A stretch of 64,000 nucleotides of DNA from Burkholderiaceae bacterium (GCA_022843955.1 JALHMQ010000020.1:29605-93604); one strand, 5' to 3'; shown: positions 32,447 to 42,592, counted from the stretch's first letter. Numbers and translations are program-made. Notes: a model not told the origin generated them from the sequence alone.

Positions 32447-35400
32447 CTAGCGCCGCGTCTCGACTTGCTGCAGCGGCGCAGTTTCGAGCGGAGGCAGAAC
32501 GGGCCGCTCACGTTGCGCCCGTGCAGGTGCCGGCTCGGACGCCATCTTCGCTTGCGTCTGCTGCAGCTTGGATGTTTCGGTCTGGACCAGTTGCAGTCCA
32601 GCGCGATCCAGCACGGGCAGCAAGGCGTCAATCTGCATGGGTGCGGCAACCGCCGCCGGCGGCGTCGGTGCCTGCACGGCTGGCATCACGATCTGCGGCG
32701 TGGACACCGGCGTAGGCGGCGGCGGTAGCGGGATAGGGGCTGGCGCAGGCGCAGGCACAGGCGCAGCGGCGACCACAACAGGTTCGCTTGCCGGCTCGAC
32801 CTTGGGCTTACTCGTCGCAGCGGTCGGCGCATGAGCTGCGTCCGAGGCCAGCCCCTGAGCGAGATCATCGACCGTGGCGGCCAGAACCTCGGGCGCCTGG
32901 TCTGTGTGCTGGTCGACAGCGAGATCCGCGTCGTCGAACTCGGCGTCGTCACCGGCGTCGGCATCGTCAGCGGCCGTGCTGACAGCCTCGGCACCCGCAG
33001 CGGTGCCCTCACGGTTGGCGCCACCGCGACGGCGCCGGCGACGGCGACGACCCCGACGCTCTTCGCCTGCGGCGTCAGCCGCGGGTGCGGCCTGCGTTGG
33101 GTCGACTGGCGGCGTGCTCGGATCGAGCGCGCTGTCCGTGTTGATCGCGAGTGGCAAGGCGACCGCAGCCACCGCGTCGGCATCGTCCACGGTCGTCGCG
33201 TTCACTGCTTCCGTGGGAGCGCGTTCCTCGCCGCGGGGCGGACGCTCGCGGCGACCATCCTTGCGGCGCGCTTCGCCGTCGCGTCCCTCGCGTTTGGGCA
33301 GGGGGGCGGCAACGGCGCCGCCCGCCGGCGCGGCCGCGTTGCTGTCGCGCGCGCTGTCTCTTGCGCCATCGCGTCCGCCGCGGCCATCTCGGCGCGGCTG
33401 GTTATCGGTCCGTCCATCGCTACGTCCTTCGGGGCGACCGTCAGCGCGACCCTCAGCACGACCTTCGGCGCGACCCTCAGGACGCGGTGCCTCGCTGCGG
33501 CTGCCGTCCGGGCGTTCGGCGCGGCCATCGCGTTTGTCTCGGCGACCGCGCCCGCCGCGGCTGTCGCCGCGGTCACCACGTTCGCCACGGTCATCGCGGC
33601 CGCGGCGCGGGCGATCACCGCGCTCCGGCTTGGCAACGGGCGCAGCGGCCGTGACAACCGGCGCTGTAACCGGCGATGACGCGGGCGCGCCAACGAAGAA
33701 TGCCTTGATGCGATCGAGCCAACCGCTCTCCACCGGACGCACGACGACGACCGGGGCGGAAGCGGACTCCGCAACCACCGGTGCGGGCAGCGCCGCCACC
33801 GGCGCCGGCGAATCGGGCACGATGCCGCGGACCACGGCTTCCTGCTTGCTCTTGCCGGCATCGCCGTTGGCTGCCGTGTTGGCGTTATATGCGGCGTCGA
33901 TGCCGGGCGATTCGGCGCGTTCGAAGCTCAGCTTCGACTGGTCGAGGCGCTCGTCGTCGTGACGCAGGCGCTCCACTTTGTAGTGCGGCGTTTCCAGATG
34001 CTTGTTCGGGATCAGGATCACCGACACACGCAGGCGCGCTTCCAGCTTGGCTATGTCGGTGCGCTTCTCGTTGAGCAGGAAGGTCGCGACATCGACCGGC
34101 ACCTGCGCATGGACGGCGGCCGTGCCTTCCTTCATCGCCTCTTCCTGCAGGATGCGCAGGATGTGCAACGCCGAGCTCTCGGTGTCGCGGATCACGCCGA
34201 CGCCATTGCAGCGCGGACAGGTGATGTGGCTGCCTTCGGAGAGTGATGGGCGCAGGCGCTGGCGCGACAACTCCATCAAGCCGAAGCGGGAGATCTTGCC
34301 CATCTGGACGCGCGCACGGTCGTAGTGCAGCGCATCCTTCAGGCGGCTTTCGACCGCCTTCTGGTTCTTCGACTCCTCCATGTCGATGAAGTCGATGACG
34401 ATCAGCCCGCCCAGGTCACGCAGTCGCAACTGGCGCGCCGCTTCATCGGCCGCCTCCAGGTTGGTGCGGGTGGCGGTCTCCTCGATGTCGGAACCCTTGG
34501 TCGAGCGCGCCGAGTTCACGTCGATCGCGACCAGCGCCTCGGTATGGTCGATGACGATCGCGCCGCCGGAAGGCAGCGGCACGGTGCGCGAGTGCGCGGT
34601 CTCGATCTGGTGCTCGATCTGAAACCGCGAGAACAGCGGTACGTCGTCCTTGTAGCGCTTGACCCGTTCCACCATGTCCGGCATCACATGCGCCATGAAC
34701 TGACGGGCCTGCTCGGCGATGTCGTCGGTGTCGACCAGGATCTCACCGATCGACGGGTGGAAATAATCGCGGATCGCGCGGATGACGAGGCTCGATTCCT
34801 CGAAGATCAGGAACGGCGCCGGATTCACGCGCTTGTTCTTCTGGCCATCGGTGCTCGGCTGCGGCACCGAGTTGCCGGCCGCGTCGCGAAACAAGGGGCG
34901 GGCGGCGTCATCGACCGCCGTCCACAACTGCATCAGGTAGTTGAGGTCCCACTGCAATTCATCGACCTGGCGGCCGATGCCTGCTGTACGTGCAATGACG
35001 CTCATGCCCTGCGGCAGTTCAAGCTGGTCGATGGCGTCTCGCAGTTCCTCGCGCTCGTTACCTTCGACCCGGCGCGACACCCCGCCGCCGCGCGGATTGT
35101 TGGGCATCAGGACAAGATAGCGGCCGGCCAGGGAGACGAACGTGGTGAGCGCCGCGCCCTTGTTGCCGCGCTCCTCTTTCTCCACCTGGACGACCATCTC
35201 CTGACCCTCGGAAATGGCCTCGTTGATGCGGGCGCGGCCCACATCTACGCCCTGTTTGAAGTACGTGCGGGAAATCTCTTTGAACGGCAGGAAGCCGTGG
35301 CGATCCTCGCCATAATCGACGAAGCACGCTTCGAGGCTGGGCTCGACCCGGGTGACGACACCCTTGTAGATGTTGGACTTGCGCTGCTCCCGACCCGCGG

Positions 35401-35491
35401 TCTCGATGTCGATGTCGATCAGCTTCTGGCCGTCGACGATCGCCACCCGCAGTTCTTCGGCATGCGTGGCGTTGAAAAGCATCCGCTTCAT
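32447..35491 (-). CDS. rne: Ribonuclease E
   Basis: This is a 1014-residue endoribonuclease for mRNA decay and rRNA/tRNA processing. Residues ~1-510 form the catalytic half: an S1 RNA-binding domain after [21 protein letters not shown], the 5' sensor, the catalytic aspartates in [13 protein letters not shown] and [11 protein letters not shown], and the zinc-link CPRCNG near residue 425. The C-terminal half is disordered: a Lys/Arg/Asp-rich stretch with tandem EGR/DGR units, acidic and Ala/Pro-rich blocks, and short conserved-looking patches near the end. That part should carry the RNA-binding and degradosome scaffold sites. AAAGGAG precedes the ATG. The long 5' region suggests leader-based autoregulation, as known for E. 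coli rne; that is inference. Confidence 0.97.
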   Translation of the reverse strand: MKRMLFNATHAEELRVAIVDGQKLIDIDIETAGREQRKSNIYKGVVTRVEPSLEACFVDYGEDRHGFLPFKEISRTYFKQGVDVGRARINEAISEGQEMVVQVEKEERGNKGAALTTFVSLAGRYLVLMPNNPRGGGVSRRVEGNEREELRDAIDQLELPQGMSVIARTAGIGRQVDELQWDLNYLMQLWTAVDDAARPLFRDAAGNSVPQPSTDGQKNKRVNPAPFLIFEESSLVIRAIRDYFHPSIGEILVDTDDIAEQARQFMAHVMPDMVERVKRYKDDVPLFSRFQIEHQIETAHSRTVPLPSGGAIVIDHTEALVAIDVNSARSTKGSDIEETATRTNLEAADEAARQLRLRDLGGLIVIDFIDMEESKNQKAVESRLKDALHYDRARVQMGKISRFGLMELSRQRLRPSLSEGSHITCPRCNGVGVIRDTESSALHILRILQEEAMKEGTAAVHAQVPVDVATFLLNEKRTDIAKLEARLRVSVILIPNKHLETPHYKVERLRHDDERLDQSKLSFERAESPGIDAAYNANTAANGDAGKSKQEAVVRGIVPDSPAPVAALPAPVVAESASAPVVVVRPVESGWLDRIKAFFVGAPASSPVTAPVVTAAAPVAKPERGDRPRRGRDDRGERGDRGDSRGGRGRRDKRDGRAERPDGSRSEAPRPEGRAEGRAEGRADGRPEGRSDGRTDNQPRRDGRGGRDGARDSARDSNAAAPAGGAVAAPLPKREGRDGEARRKDGRRERPPRGEERAPTEAVNATTVDDADAVAAVALPLAINTDSALDPSTPPVDPTQAAPAADAAGEERRGRRRRRRRRGGANREGTAAGAEAVSTAADDADAGDDAEFDDADLAVDQHTDQAPEVLAATVDDLAQGLASDAAHAPTAATSKPKVEPASEPVVVAAAPVPAPAPAPIPLPPPPTPVSTPQIVMPAVQAPTPPAAVAAPMQIDALLPVLDRAGLQLVQTETSKLQQTQAKMASEPAPARAQRERPVLPPLETAPLQQVETRR

Positions 35492-36162
35492 GTCAGCACT
35501 CCTTTGCGCCTTCTAAGGGGCGCTTGTGCCGAAGCGGGCTGGGAACAGGCAGAGCTGAAAGACCGGCGGCGGCGCGACGGCCGCGACGATTCAGGTCAGC
35601 GGCGTGTCGCGCAGGGTGCGTCGGCAATCGCCGATGCGCGCCAGGGCATGGATGATCCCCGGCCCGGAGGCCGTCTGGTCATCATGCTGGGCAGTCTGCG
35701 TGGGAACACGTTGCTCTCGGAATGTCTTGTCGGTCTTGCAAAGCTCTTGCCTGATCGCGCGCCGCGGATACTGGCGCGCGTACCAACCCGATTCAGCCGA
35801 GCCGGCCACACCCGAAGGCGGCACGACTCCTTGTTGCACGCCCCGGCGCATGGCGGTCTGCCGATGTGCACAGGGCGGATCAAATTGCACCAGCGCAGCG
35901 ACGAGGTGCTGCGCTTCCCGTGGGCACTGATCTGAGCAGGCGCGGTCGCCGCAAAACGCTGCGGCCGGCGACTCGCGATGGCCAGATACAATCAGCACCC
36001 GTTGCTGGCCTCGCCTGCCGATCATCGCCGGACCGTTCGTGCTCGATGATGATCATCGGCACGAAACGCAGCGACACCGAACTTTGGCTGCCTGCAAGCG
36101 TGCCGACAAATCTCAGCACTCCCTTGAACAGCAGCGGCTAACTCCAGCGCGGGCAAGTATAT
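35492..36162 (+). other. Intergenic region between divergent rne and rluC
   Basis: This 671-base stretch separates two divergent genes. Open frames here have no family resemblance and look like shadows of high-GC DNA. It should contain the rne promoter and 5' leader (minus strand) and the rluC promoter (plus strand). Near the rluC end an AT-rich TATATA lies right before the rluC ATG, and a TACAAT occurs at 35987-35992, but neither has a convincing -35 at the right distance. A short palindrome GATGATCATC lies near 36046. I see no RNA gene or terminator. Confidence 0.5.
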
Positions 36163-37164
36163 ATGCAGGATCGGGTTTCACCGCGCACGACGCCGAACGG
36201 CGAAGACGCCCCGATCGGGCCAGACCGCGTCGCCCATTTGACCGTGGGCGAGGATGGCGATGGCCAGCGGCTGGACAATTACCTGCTGCGCTTGGCCAAG
36301 GGCGTGCCCAAGAGTCATGTCTACCGGATCGTTCGCAGCGGCGAGGTCCGGGTCAACGGCGTTCGGGCCGCAGTCGACCAGCGGCTGGTGCTGGGCGATC
36401 GTTTGCGGGTGCCGCCGATCCGTGTGTCGGCCAGCCGCCCGCTACCGGTGGTGCCGCGCGGCGAGATGCCGCCGATCCTGTACGAAGACGAGCACGTCAT
36501 CGCGATCGACAAGCCGTCGGGCCTGGCCGCGCACGGCGGCAGCGGTATCGCGTTCGGCCTGATCGAACGCGTGCGGGCGGCGCGGCCGAACCAGCCGTTC
36601 CTCGAACTGGTGCACCGGTTGGACCGGGACACGTCGGGCATCCTGCTGCTGGCCAAGAGTCGGCGCGCCCTGGTCGGCCTGCACGAACAGATGCGTGAGG
36701 GCAGGGTGGACAAGCGCTATCTCACCTTGGTCAAAGGCGCCTGGGTCAACGATCGCCAGCATGTCAAGGCCCCACTCACCAAGTACGTCACGCGCGAAGG
36801 CGAGCGCCGGGTGGCGGTGGACGAAGAAGGCATGCCGTCGCACACCATCTTCAATTTGCGCGAGCGGTTGGGCGCGTTCTCGCTGCTGGAAGCCGAACTG
36901 AAGACCGGCCGCACCCACCAGATCCGCGTCCATCTGGCCCATCTGGGCTTTCCGATAGTCGGGGATGACAAGTACGGGGACTTCGATCTGAACAAACGGG
37001 TGGCGCGGGGAGATTTCGGTGGCCGCCTGCCGCGCTTGTTCCTGCACGCCCATGCGACCCGGTTCGCCCACCCGGTCGGCGGTGCGCCGATCGACCTGAT
37101 GGCACCCCTGCCAGCTGACTGCGATGACTTTTTGAGGAGCCTCGTCCGTGCGGCAACAACTTGA
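36163..37164 (+). CDS. rluC: 23S rRNA pseudouridine(955/2504/2580) synthase RluC
   Basis: This 333-residue protein has an N-terminal S4 RNA-binding domain (QRLDNYLLRLAKGVPKSHVY, residues ~36-55) and a RluA-type pseudouridine synthase domain with the catalytic aspartate D154 in ELVHRLDRDTSGILLLAKS. Further motifs are KRYLTLVKG and the C-terminal LKTGRTHQIRVHLAHLGFPI. The gene next to rne and the S4 domain fit RluC, which modifies 23S rRNA. It overlaps the downstream HAD gene by 17 bases. There is no strong ribosome binding site before the ATG; the start could be slightly different. Confidence 0.92.
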   Translation: MQDRVSPRTTPNGEDAPIGPDRVAHLTVGEDGDGQRLDNYLLRLAKGVPKSHVYRIVRSGEVRVNGVRAAVDQRLVLGDRLRVPPIRVSASRPLPVVPRGEMPPILYEDEHVIAIDKPSGLAAHGGSGIAFGLIERVRAARPNQPFLELVHRLDRDTSGILLLAKSRRALVGLHEQMREGRVDKRYLTLVKGAWVNDRQHVKAPLTKYVTREGERRVAVDEEGMPSHTIFNLRERLGAFSLLEAELKTGRTHQIRVHLAHLGFPIVGDDKYGDFDLNKRVARGDFGGRLPRLFLHAHATRFAHPVGGAPIDLMAPLPADCDDFLRSLVRAATT

Positions 37165-37807
37165 TGCCGTGGTGTTCGACTGGGATGGCACGGTGATCGA
37201 CTCCACCGCGACCATCGCACGCTCGATCATCGCGGCGGCCACCGACCTCGGGCTGCCCGCGCCTTCGTTCGAACGGGCGTCGCACGTCATCGGGCTCGGG
37301 CTGCGCGATGCGCTCGCCTTCGCGGTGCCGGACCTTCCGCCTGATCGCGCAAACGAGTTTGCGGCGCGTTATCGCTATCACTACCTCGCCACCGAAGACA
37401 CGCTCGAGCTGTTCGCGGGATCGCGGGCCTTCATTGAGGCATTGCACGCCAGCGGCGCCCGCCTGGCAGTGGCAACCGGAAAGAACTCGCCTGGCCTGGC
37501 ACGCGCGCTGGAGGCCACCGGGCTGCGGCCCTACTTCTGTGCCACGCGCTGCGCGGACCAGACGCATCCGAAGCCGCATCCTGCGATGCTGCTGGAACTG
37601 TCCGAGGAGCTCGACGTACCAGTCGATCGCATGCTGATGATCGGCGACACGACCCATGATCTGCAGATGGCGCAGGCGGCGCAGGTCCGGGCGATTGCGG
37701 TCACTTACGGCGCGCACCCGCGCGAGCAACTGGCGCGCCTCGCACCGGTGGCGCTGGTCGATTCAATGGCGCAGTTGCACGCGCTGATCCTGCCGGCCGA
37801 CCGATGA
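37148..37807 (+). CDS. HAD-family phosphatase (phosphoglycolate phosphatase-like)
   Basis: This is a 219-residue HAD hydrolase with motif I FDWDGTVIDS (nucleophile D11 and acid D13), motif II near AVATGK, lysine in THPKPHP (motif III) and motif IV MIGDTTHDLQMA. The helical cap lies between residues ~18 and 90. It resembles phosphoglycolate phosphatase and pyrophosphatase PpaX-type enzymes; substrate cannot be told from sequence. It starts with GTG inside the end of rluC, with GAGGAG 8 bases before, and its own stop overlaps the ATG of the Rieske gene (ATGA). This rluC-HAD-Rieske order is common in Burkholderiales. Confidence 0.9.
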   Translation: MRQQLDAVVFDWDGTVIDSTATIARSIIAAATDLGLPAPSFERASHVIGLGLRDALAFAVPDLPPDRANEFAARYRYHYLATEDTLELFAGSRAFIEALHASGARLAVATGKNSPGLARALEATGLRPYFCATRCADQTHPKPHPAMLLELSEELDVPVDRMLMIGDTTHDLQMAQAAQVRAIAVTYGAHPREQLARLAPVALVDSMAQLHALILPADR

Positions 37808-38187
37808 CCCCGGGTTGGCAGCCCATCTGCGCCAGCGAGGCAGTGAGCGACGGCGCCTCTGGCGTGCGGTTCCCGGCGCGTATCGGCGGTGAGACGGTCA
37901 GTTGCTTCGTCGTGCGGTTCAAAGGAGAGGTCTTCGCCTATCTGAACCGCTGTTCGCATGTGGCTATGGAACTGGACTGGCAGCCTGGGCGGTTCTTCGA
38001 CGCCGACGCTCAGTTCCTGGTGTGCGCGACCCATGGCGCGCACTTCGAGCCGGACAGCGGCCGCTGTGCAGGCGGTCCGTGCACGGGTCGGGGCGGACTG
38101 CGTGTCTTGCAGGTGGTTGAACGAGACGGGGCGGTGTACTGGCAGCCCGACGACTATGTCGAGATCCTGCCGCCCGTGCGATCCTGA
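37804..38187 (+). CDS. Rieske [2Fe-2S] ferredoxin-like protein
   Basis: This is a 127-residue single-domain Rieske protein. The cluster ligands are C50 and H52 in LNRCSHVAMEL and C74 and H77 in LVCATHGAHFEP, matching the CxH...CxxH pattern. It has no membrane segment and no catalytic oxygenase domain, so it is probably a soluble electron-transfer partner or part of a reductase system. Translation is coupled to the upstream HAD gene. Its last 34 bases overlap the convergent methyltransferase gene on the other strand. Function in this conserved gene group is not known to me. Confidence 0.92.
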   Translation: MTPGWQPICASEAVSDGASGVRFPARIGGETVSCFVVRFKGEVFAYLNRCSHVAMELDWQPGRFFDADAQFLVCATHGAHFEPDSGRCAGGPCTGRGGLRVLQVVERDGAVYWQPDDYVEILPPVRS

Positions 38188-38909
38188 TGGCGGGCGGTGG
38201 CGAGCAGCGCGAAGACGGTGGGTCGCCTATGGCGTGCCGTGGCCGCCGGTGACAACCTCTGCCAGGCGGCGACCGTGCGCGTGTGCACCGACGCCCCGGT
38301 GCCGGTCAGGTCCGTTGCCAGGGTGAGCAGGGTGTCCGGCGCACACGTGGCCAGCACTGCAGCCAGCATGCGGTCGTTGCGGTAGGGCGTTTCGATCCAG
38401 ACCTGAGTCTCCGCCTTGCGCGATGCCTGCTCCAGTTCGCGCAGGCGCACCACGAGTCCAGCGCCATCTTGCGGAAGGTAACCAACAAAGCGGAACGCCT
38501 GCCCGTTCAGTCCGCTGCCCATGAGCGCCAGCAGGATCGACGAGGGGCCGACCAGTGGCACCACAGGCAGCCCGAGACGATGGGCGTGCGCCACGATCTC
38601 GGCGCCCGGATCGGCAACTCCCGGGCAGCCCGCCTCGGAGACGATGGCGGCATCGCGCCCGGCGTGCACTGGCTGCAGCCAGCCGTCGATCGCCGCACGA
38701 TCAGGTCGATGGCCGATCTCGACGACCTCCAGTTCCTGCAGCGGTCGCGGGTGGCCGACCGACTTGAGAAAGGCGCGCGCCGACTTGGCGTTCTCCGCAA
38801 GAAACAGGTCCACTCGGCGAGCCGTGGCGAGGGTCGCGGCAGGCAGTATCTCTACGGCAGTGTCGTCGGCCAGCGGCGTCGGCAGCAGGAACAGCGTGCC
38901 GGCGCTCAT
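38154..38909 (-). CDS. SAM-dependent methyltransferase of the tetrapyrrole methylase / RsmI-like family
   Basis: This is a 251-residue protein beginning MSAGTLFLLPTPLADD and containing the family pattern VSEAGCPGVADPGAEIVAHA and LPVVPLVGPSSILLALMGSG, which corresponds to the SAM-binding core of RsmI and tetrapyrrole methylases. It is shorter and more divergent than RsmI (16S rRNA cytidine-1402 2'-O-methyltransferase), so the substrate is uncertain. I start it at the ATG at 38909, whose bases overlap the maf stop (ATGA). The long upstream frame is maf read in another frame. Its 3' end overlaps the convergent Rieske gene by 34 bases. Confidence 0.88.
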   Translation of the reverse strand: MSAGTLFLLPTPLADDTAVEILPAATLATARRVDLFLAENAKSARAFLKSVGHPRPLQELEVVEIGHRPDRAAIDGWLQPVHAGRDAAIVSEAGCPGVADPGAEIVAHAHRLGLPVVPLVGPSSILLALMGSGLNGQAFRFVGYLPQDGAGLVVRLRELEQASRKAETQVWIETPYRNDRMLAAVLATCAPDTLLTLATDLTGTGASVHTRTVAAWQRLSPAATARHRRPTVFALLATARHQDRTGGRIST

Positions 38910-39493
38910 GGGGCAGCCGGCAGTTGCAGCCCAACACGCGCGAGCATGTCCGTCAGGCGGATCAGCGGCAGGCCGATGAGGGCAGTCGGATCGTCGCACT
39001 GCACGGACTTGACGAGCGTGATGCCGAGCGATTCGATCTTTGCCGCTCCCGCGCAGTCGTACGGCTGGTCGGCGCGCAGGTAGGCATCGAGCCGGGCACG
39101 GCTGAGGCAGCGAAACTGCACGGTCGTGTCGATGCAGTCGATCTCCACTCGCCTTCCGCCTGCCGCGGCGACCGCGACGGCGGTATGGAACACGGCGCGT
39201 CGGCCCTGCAACAGCAGCAGTTGTTCCAGCGCAGCGTCGTGGCAGCCTGGCTTGTTCACAGGCACACCGTCGAGATCGGCGACCTGGTCCGAGCCGATGA
39301 CGACCGCATCGGGTCGCTGGCAGGCGACCGCCACGGCTTTCGCCTGGGCCAGCCGACGTGCCGTGGTGCGCGGCGCCTCGCCGGCGAGTGCGCCTTCCTC
39401 GACCTGAGGTGCGGCAACCTCGAATGGCAGACCCAGGCGCGCGAAGAGGTCGCGCCGATAGGCGGAGGTCGAGGCGAGTACGATTCTCTGCAT
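38906..39493 (-). CDS. maf: Maf-like nucleotide pyrophosphatase
   Basis: This is a 195-residue Maf protein with the nucleotide-binding start IVLASTSAYRRDLFARLGL, then VVIGSDQVADLDG near residue 70 and the central KPG segment. Maf proteins hydrolyse non-canonical nucleoside triphosphates; the short YceF-type branch acts on m7GTP. The conserved C-terminal segment with AGAAKIESLGITLV fits this branch. The ATG at 39493 lies 91 bases from the divergent yceD start at 39585. The stop overlaps the start of the methyltransferase gene. Confidence 0.92.
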   Translation of the reverse strand: MQRIVLASTSAYRRDLFARLGLPFEVAAPQVEEGALAGEAPRTTARRLAQAKAVAVACQRPDAVVIGSDQVADLDGVPVNKPGCHDAALEQLLLLQGRRAVFHTAVAVAAAGGRRVEIDCIDTTVQFRCLSRARLDAYLRADQPYDCAGAAKIESLGITLVKSVQCDDPTALIGLPLIRLTDMLARVGLQLPAAP

Positions 39494-39584
39494 GGGCCGA
39501 CTGTGGCGCATGACGGAGCCACGTCATACGCAGTGTATCGGGCGCCTCTCACCTAGCCCCTTGCGGGTCGTACTGCGTGCCGAC

Positions 39585-40124
39585 ATGTCCACACCCTCCG
39601 CCGACCCACCCTTGCTGATCGACGTGTTCGAACTCGCTCGCGTTGGCGGCGAAGTTGTCGGCGCACTGGCGCTGGCGGATCTGCACAGGGTGCTGCCGTC
39701 GCTGGCCTCAGGAGAGGGGGAAGTGCAGTACCGCTACGTCGGACGCAAGGATGAACATGGCCGGCCAGCCGGCGCGCTCCAGGTGAAGGCGACGGTTCAA
39801 CTCGTGTGCGACCGCTGCACGCAGCCGGTTGCGGTCCCACTGGCCAGCGCGGCGCACTACTACTTCGTGGCGACCGAGGCCGAGTTGGGCCGCATTCCGG
39901 TGGACGAGGCTGACGATGAGCCTCTGCTGGGTTCAACGCGCTTCAGTCTGCTAACGCTGATCGAGGACGATGCGATCTTGGCGCTGCCGATGTCCCCGCG
40001 CCACGCCCATTGCGATCACGCTCAACTGGCCGTCGATCCAGGCGCCGCAGACGCGGACAGCGTGGCGCGTGAGCGGCCCCACCCGTTCGCTGCCTTGGCG
40101 AAGCTAAAGCCGCGCCGGAACTGA
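39585..40124 (+). CDS. yceD: 23S rRNA accumulation protein YceD (DUF177)
   Basis: This is a 179-residue DUF177 protein with the typical cysteine pair in VQLVCDRCTQPV near residue 84, and an acidic/hydrophobic C-terminal half (LLTLIEDDAILALPMSPRHAHCD) ending in a short proline/lysine tail (FAALAKLKPRRN). DUF177 genes commonly precede rpmF and are implicated in 23S rRNA stability. rpmF begins 80 bases after the stop. A longer open frame starts at 39492 but its extra N-terminus lies opposite maf and lacks family features, so I chose 39585. Confidence 0.9.
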   Translation: MSTPSADPPLLIDVFELARVGGEVVGALALADLHRVLPSLASGEGEVQYRYVGRKDEHGRPAGALQVKATVQLVCDRCTQPVAVPLASAAHYYFVATEAELGRIPVDEADDEPLLGSTRFSLLTLIEDDAILALPMSPRHAHCDHAQLAVDPGAADADSVARERPHPFAALAKLKPRRN

Positions 40125-40159
40125 GTTTCTTCGTTGCTTGCGGGCTTTTGCGTCTGGGC

Positions 40160-40175
40160 TGGGATACAATCGCAG
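40160..40175 (+). promoter_or_regulatory. Possible rpmF promoter -10 region
   Basis: A TACAAT at 40165-40170 lies 35 bases before the rpmF ATG and is followed by a T-rich stretch. It resembles a sigma-70 -10 hexamer, but no TTGACA-like -35 lies at 16-18 bases, so support is weak. Confidence 0.25.
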
Positions 40176-40204
40176 GCTTGATTTTTTGCCCTTAGGGGAA
40201 CGCC

Positions 40205-40387
40205 ATGGCTGTCCAGCAGAACAAGAAATCTGCGTCCAAGCGCGGGATGCATCGTTCGCATGATTTCCTGACCAACCCGCCGCTGGCCGTCGAGCCCAAT
40301 ACGGGCGAAGTTCATCGGCGCCACCATGTGAGCCCGAACGGCTTTTATCGCGGCAAGAAGGTCGTCCAGACCAAGAACGACGAGTAG
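40205..40387 (+). CDS. rpmF: 50S ribosomal protein L32
   Basis: This 60-residue basic protein has the L32 start [20 protein letters not shown] followed by [19 protein letters not shown] and the final [10 protein letters not shown]32 is a structural protein of the large ribosomal subunit. The cysteine pairs of some L32 proteins are absent, as in most proteobacteria of this group. It lies between yceD and plsX, the usual arrangement linking ribosome and membrane-lipid synthesis. A weak ribosome binding site (AGGGGAA) precedes the ATG. Confidence 0.98.
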   Translation: MAVQQNKKSASKRGMHRSHDFLTNPPLAVEPNTGEVHRRHHVSPNGFYRGKKVVQTKNDE

Positions 40388-40517
40388 TGTCGTCCTTTCC
40401 TGGTCGATCCTGAACAAGCGATCCGGCGCGCCTTGCTCCCCCGCGCTGCGCCGTCGATCCCTGGTCCGTTGCTCCTGCATGCCTCAGCCGTCACTTCTGT
40501 GACGATGACGGTCCCTG

Positions 40518-41600
40518 GTGCCTGTCCGACTCGCCGTTGACTGCATGGGCGGTGACCACGGTCTCGTGGTCACGATCCCAGCCGCGCTCGCGTTCGCTCG
40601 TCGCGAACCCGACGCAGAGATTCTGCTCGTCGGTCGCCAGCCACAGATCGAGGCGCAGATCGTCGGGGCCACCGATATTCGTCATCGGATCGAGATCGTC
40701 AACGCGGACGAAGTTGTGGCGATGGACGAGCCCCCTGCACAAGCGCTACGCGGCAAGCGCAACTCATCGATGCGGGTAGCCGTCAATCTGATCAAGGAAG
40801 GTCGCGCCGATGTCGCAGTCAGCGCCGGCAATACCGGGGCGTTGATGGCGATCTCGCGCTTCGTGCTCAAGACACTCGACGGCATCGACCGACCGGCGAT
40901 TGCCTCGGCGCTCCCCAACCAGAAGGGTGGGGCGACAACGATGCTGGACCTTGGCGCTAACGTAGACAGCAGTGCCGAGCATCTGCTCCAGTTCGCCGTT
41001 CTTGGTTCAGCGCTGGTCAGTGCGCTCGAGGCGAAGGATCGGCCGACGATCGGCCTGCTCAACATCGGCGAAGAGGTCATCAAGGGCAACGAGATCGTCA
41101 AGCAGGCTGCCGAGTTGCTGCGCGCCAGCCGGCTCAACTTTTACGGCAACGTCGAAGGCAACGACATCTTCAAGGGTACGACCGATGTGGTCGTCTGCGA
41201 CGGCTTCGTCGGCAACGTTGCTTTGAAGGCCTCCGAAGGCGTGGCGCTGATGTTGGCCGGCATGATTCGGGAGGAGTTCACCCGAGGACCGATCAGCAGG
41301 CTGTTGGCGGCCTTGGCTTATCCGGTCCTGGCTCGCTTCAAGCGCCGCATGGATCATCGCCGCTACAACGGAGCGGCGCTGCTCGGCTTGCGCGGCATCG
41401 TCATCAAGAGCCACGGGTCAGCGGATGCGTACGCATTCGAGCATGCGCTGCGGCGCGGGTTCGAGGCAGCGCGCCATCGGCTGCTCGATCGCACGATTAG
41501 CGCGATGCAACCGATCGCCGATCAACTGAGCCGCATGAAATCATCAGCTCCCGCCGCACCCGTGGATCAAGCGCAGCGCGACTCTGCCGAGGCGTCATGA
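40518..41600 (+). CDS. plsX: Phosphate acyltransferase PlsX
   Basis: This is a 360-residue enzyme that makes acyl-phosphate from acyl-ACP for phospholipid synthesis. The N-terminus [13 protein letters not shown] is diagnostic, followed by [16 protein letters not shown] near residue 103, and the C-terminal half with [15 protein letters not shown]. The start codon is GTG at 40518. The stop overlaps the fabH ATG (ATGA). It is the head of the plsX-fabH-fabD-fabG-acpP-fabF group. The C-terminal ~20 residues ([12 protein letters not shown]) are an Ala/Pro-rich tail not essential to the fold. Confidence 0.97.
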   Translation: MPVRLAVDCMGGDHGLVVTIPAALAFARREPDAEILLVGRQPQIEAQIVGATDIRHRIEIVNADEVVAMDEPPAQALRGKRNSSMRVAVNLIKEGRADVAVSAGNTGALMAISRFVLKTLDGIDRPAIASALPNQKGGATTMLDLGANVDSSAEHLLQFAVLGSALVSALEAKDRPTIGLLNIGEEVIKGNEIVKQAAELLRASRLNFYGNVEGNDIFKGTTDVVVCDGFVGNVALKASEGVALMLAGMIREEFTRGPISRLLAALAYPVLARFKRRMDHRRYNGAALLGLRGIVIKSHGSADAYAFEHALRRGFEAARHRLLDRTISAMQPIADQLSRMKSSAPAAPVDQAQRDSAEAS

Positions 41601-42577
41601 TGCGGACCTACTCTCGCATCACGGGCACTGGCTCGGCGCTGCCCCAGCGCGCCGTCAGCAACGCGGAATTGGCGGTTGAACTGGCTCAACGCGGCATCGA
41701 GACGTCCGACGACTGGATCGTCTCGCGTACCGGTATCCGTCAGCGGTTCATCGCCAGCGCCGATTGCAGTACGACCGACCTGGCTGTGGACGCCGCCCGC
41801 AAAGCCCTTGAGATGGCCGGTGTCACTGCGGACGATGTCGATCTCATTGTCTTGGCCACATCGACCCCCGATCAGGTGTTCCCGTCGACGGCGTGCCTGG
41901 TACAAGCACGCCTGGGTATCCGCGGCGCTGCTGCGTTCGACGTGCAAGCCGTCTGCAGCGGGTTCGTCTATGCATTGACAGTTGCCGACGCGATGATTCG
42001 CACCGGCACCTACCGTCGTGCACTGGTAATCGGCGCCGAGATCTTCTCGCGCATCCTCGATTGGACCGACCGCACCACCTGCGTACTGTTCGGGGACGGC
42101 GCAGGCGCGGTGGTTCTTGAGTCGTCGATTGAGCCTGGGTTGCTCTCATGCCGTCTGCATGCAGACGGCAGCCAAGCAAAGATACTGTGCGCCGCCGGCC
42201 GCGTGGACAGTGGCCAGATCGTGGGCGACCCATTCCTGCGCATGGACGGGCAGGCGGTATTCAAGCTCGCCGTCAACGTGCTCGACAGTTCCGCTCGCGA
42301 AGTGCTGGCCGATGCGAAGCTGGATGTCACCGCGATCGACTGGCTGATTCCGCATCAAGCCAACGTCCGCATCCTGTCAGCCACCGCCCGCAAGCTCGAT
42401 CTGCCCGACAGTCGAGTGATTGTCACTGTCGACCAGCATGGCAACACCTCGGCCGCATCGGTCCCGCTGGCACTCGATGTTGCGGTGCGTGACGGTCGCA
42501 TCACTCGCGGCCAGCATCTCGTGCTGCAAGGCGTGGGCGGCGGCTTCACCTGGGGATCGGTGCTCCTGCGTTTCTGA
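41597..42577 (+). CDS. fabH: Beta-ketoacyl-ACP synthase III FabH
   Basis: This 326-residue enzyme starts fatty acid elongation by condensing acetyl-CoA with malonyl-ACP. The catalytic triad is visible: C120 in [14 protein letters not shown]253 in [10 protein letters not shown] and N283 in [13 protein letters not shown] (numbered from the ATG at 41597; a second ATG follows at once). [13 protein letters not shown] near residue 37 is the usual acyl-CoA/ACP site segment. Translation is coupled to plsX by an ATGA overlap. fabD follows after 15 bases. Confidence 0.97.
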   Translation: MMRTYSRITGTGSALPQRAVSNAELAVELAQRGIETSDDWIVSRTGIRQRFIASADCSTTDLAVDAARKALEMAGVTADDVDLIVLATSTPDQVFPSTACLVQARLGIRGAAAFDVQAVCSGFVYALTVADAMIRTGTYRRALVIGAEIFSRILDWTDRTTCVLFGDGAGAVVLESSIEPGLLSCRLHADGSQAKILCAAGRVDSGQIVGDPFLRMDGQAVFKLAVNVLDSSAREVLADAKLDVTAIDWLIPHQANVRILSATARKLDLPDSRVIVTVDQHGNTSAASVPLALDVAVRDGRITRGQHLVLQGVGGGFTWGSVLLRF

Positions 42578-42592
42578 CCACCCTAATCGAAA

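Noticed and set aside
35604..35930. Open frames in the rne-rluC gap
   Set aside because: Arg/Cys/Ala-rich, no start with a ribosome binding site and no family resemblance; treated as non-coding.
36123..36162. Promoter for rluC (TTGAAC and TATATA)
   Set aside because: The two hexamers are about 28 bases apart and the TATATA touches the ATG, so this is not a workable sigma-70 promoter.
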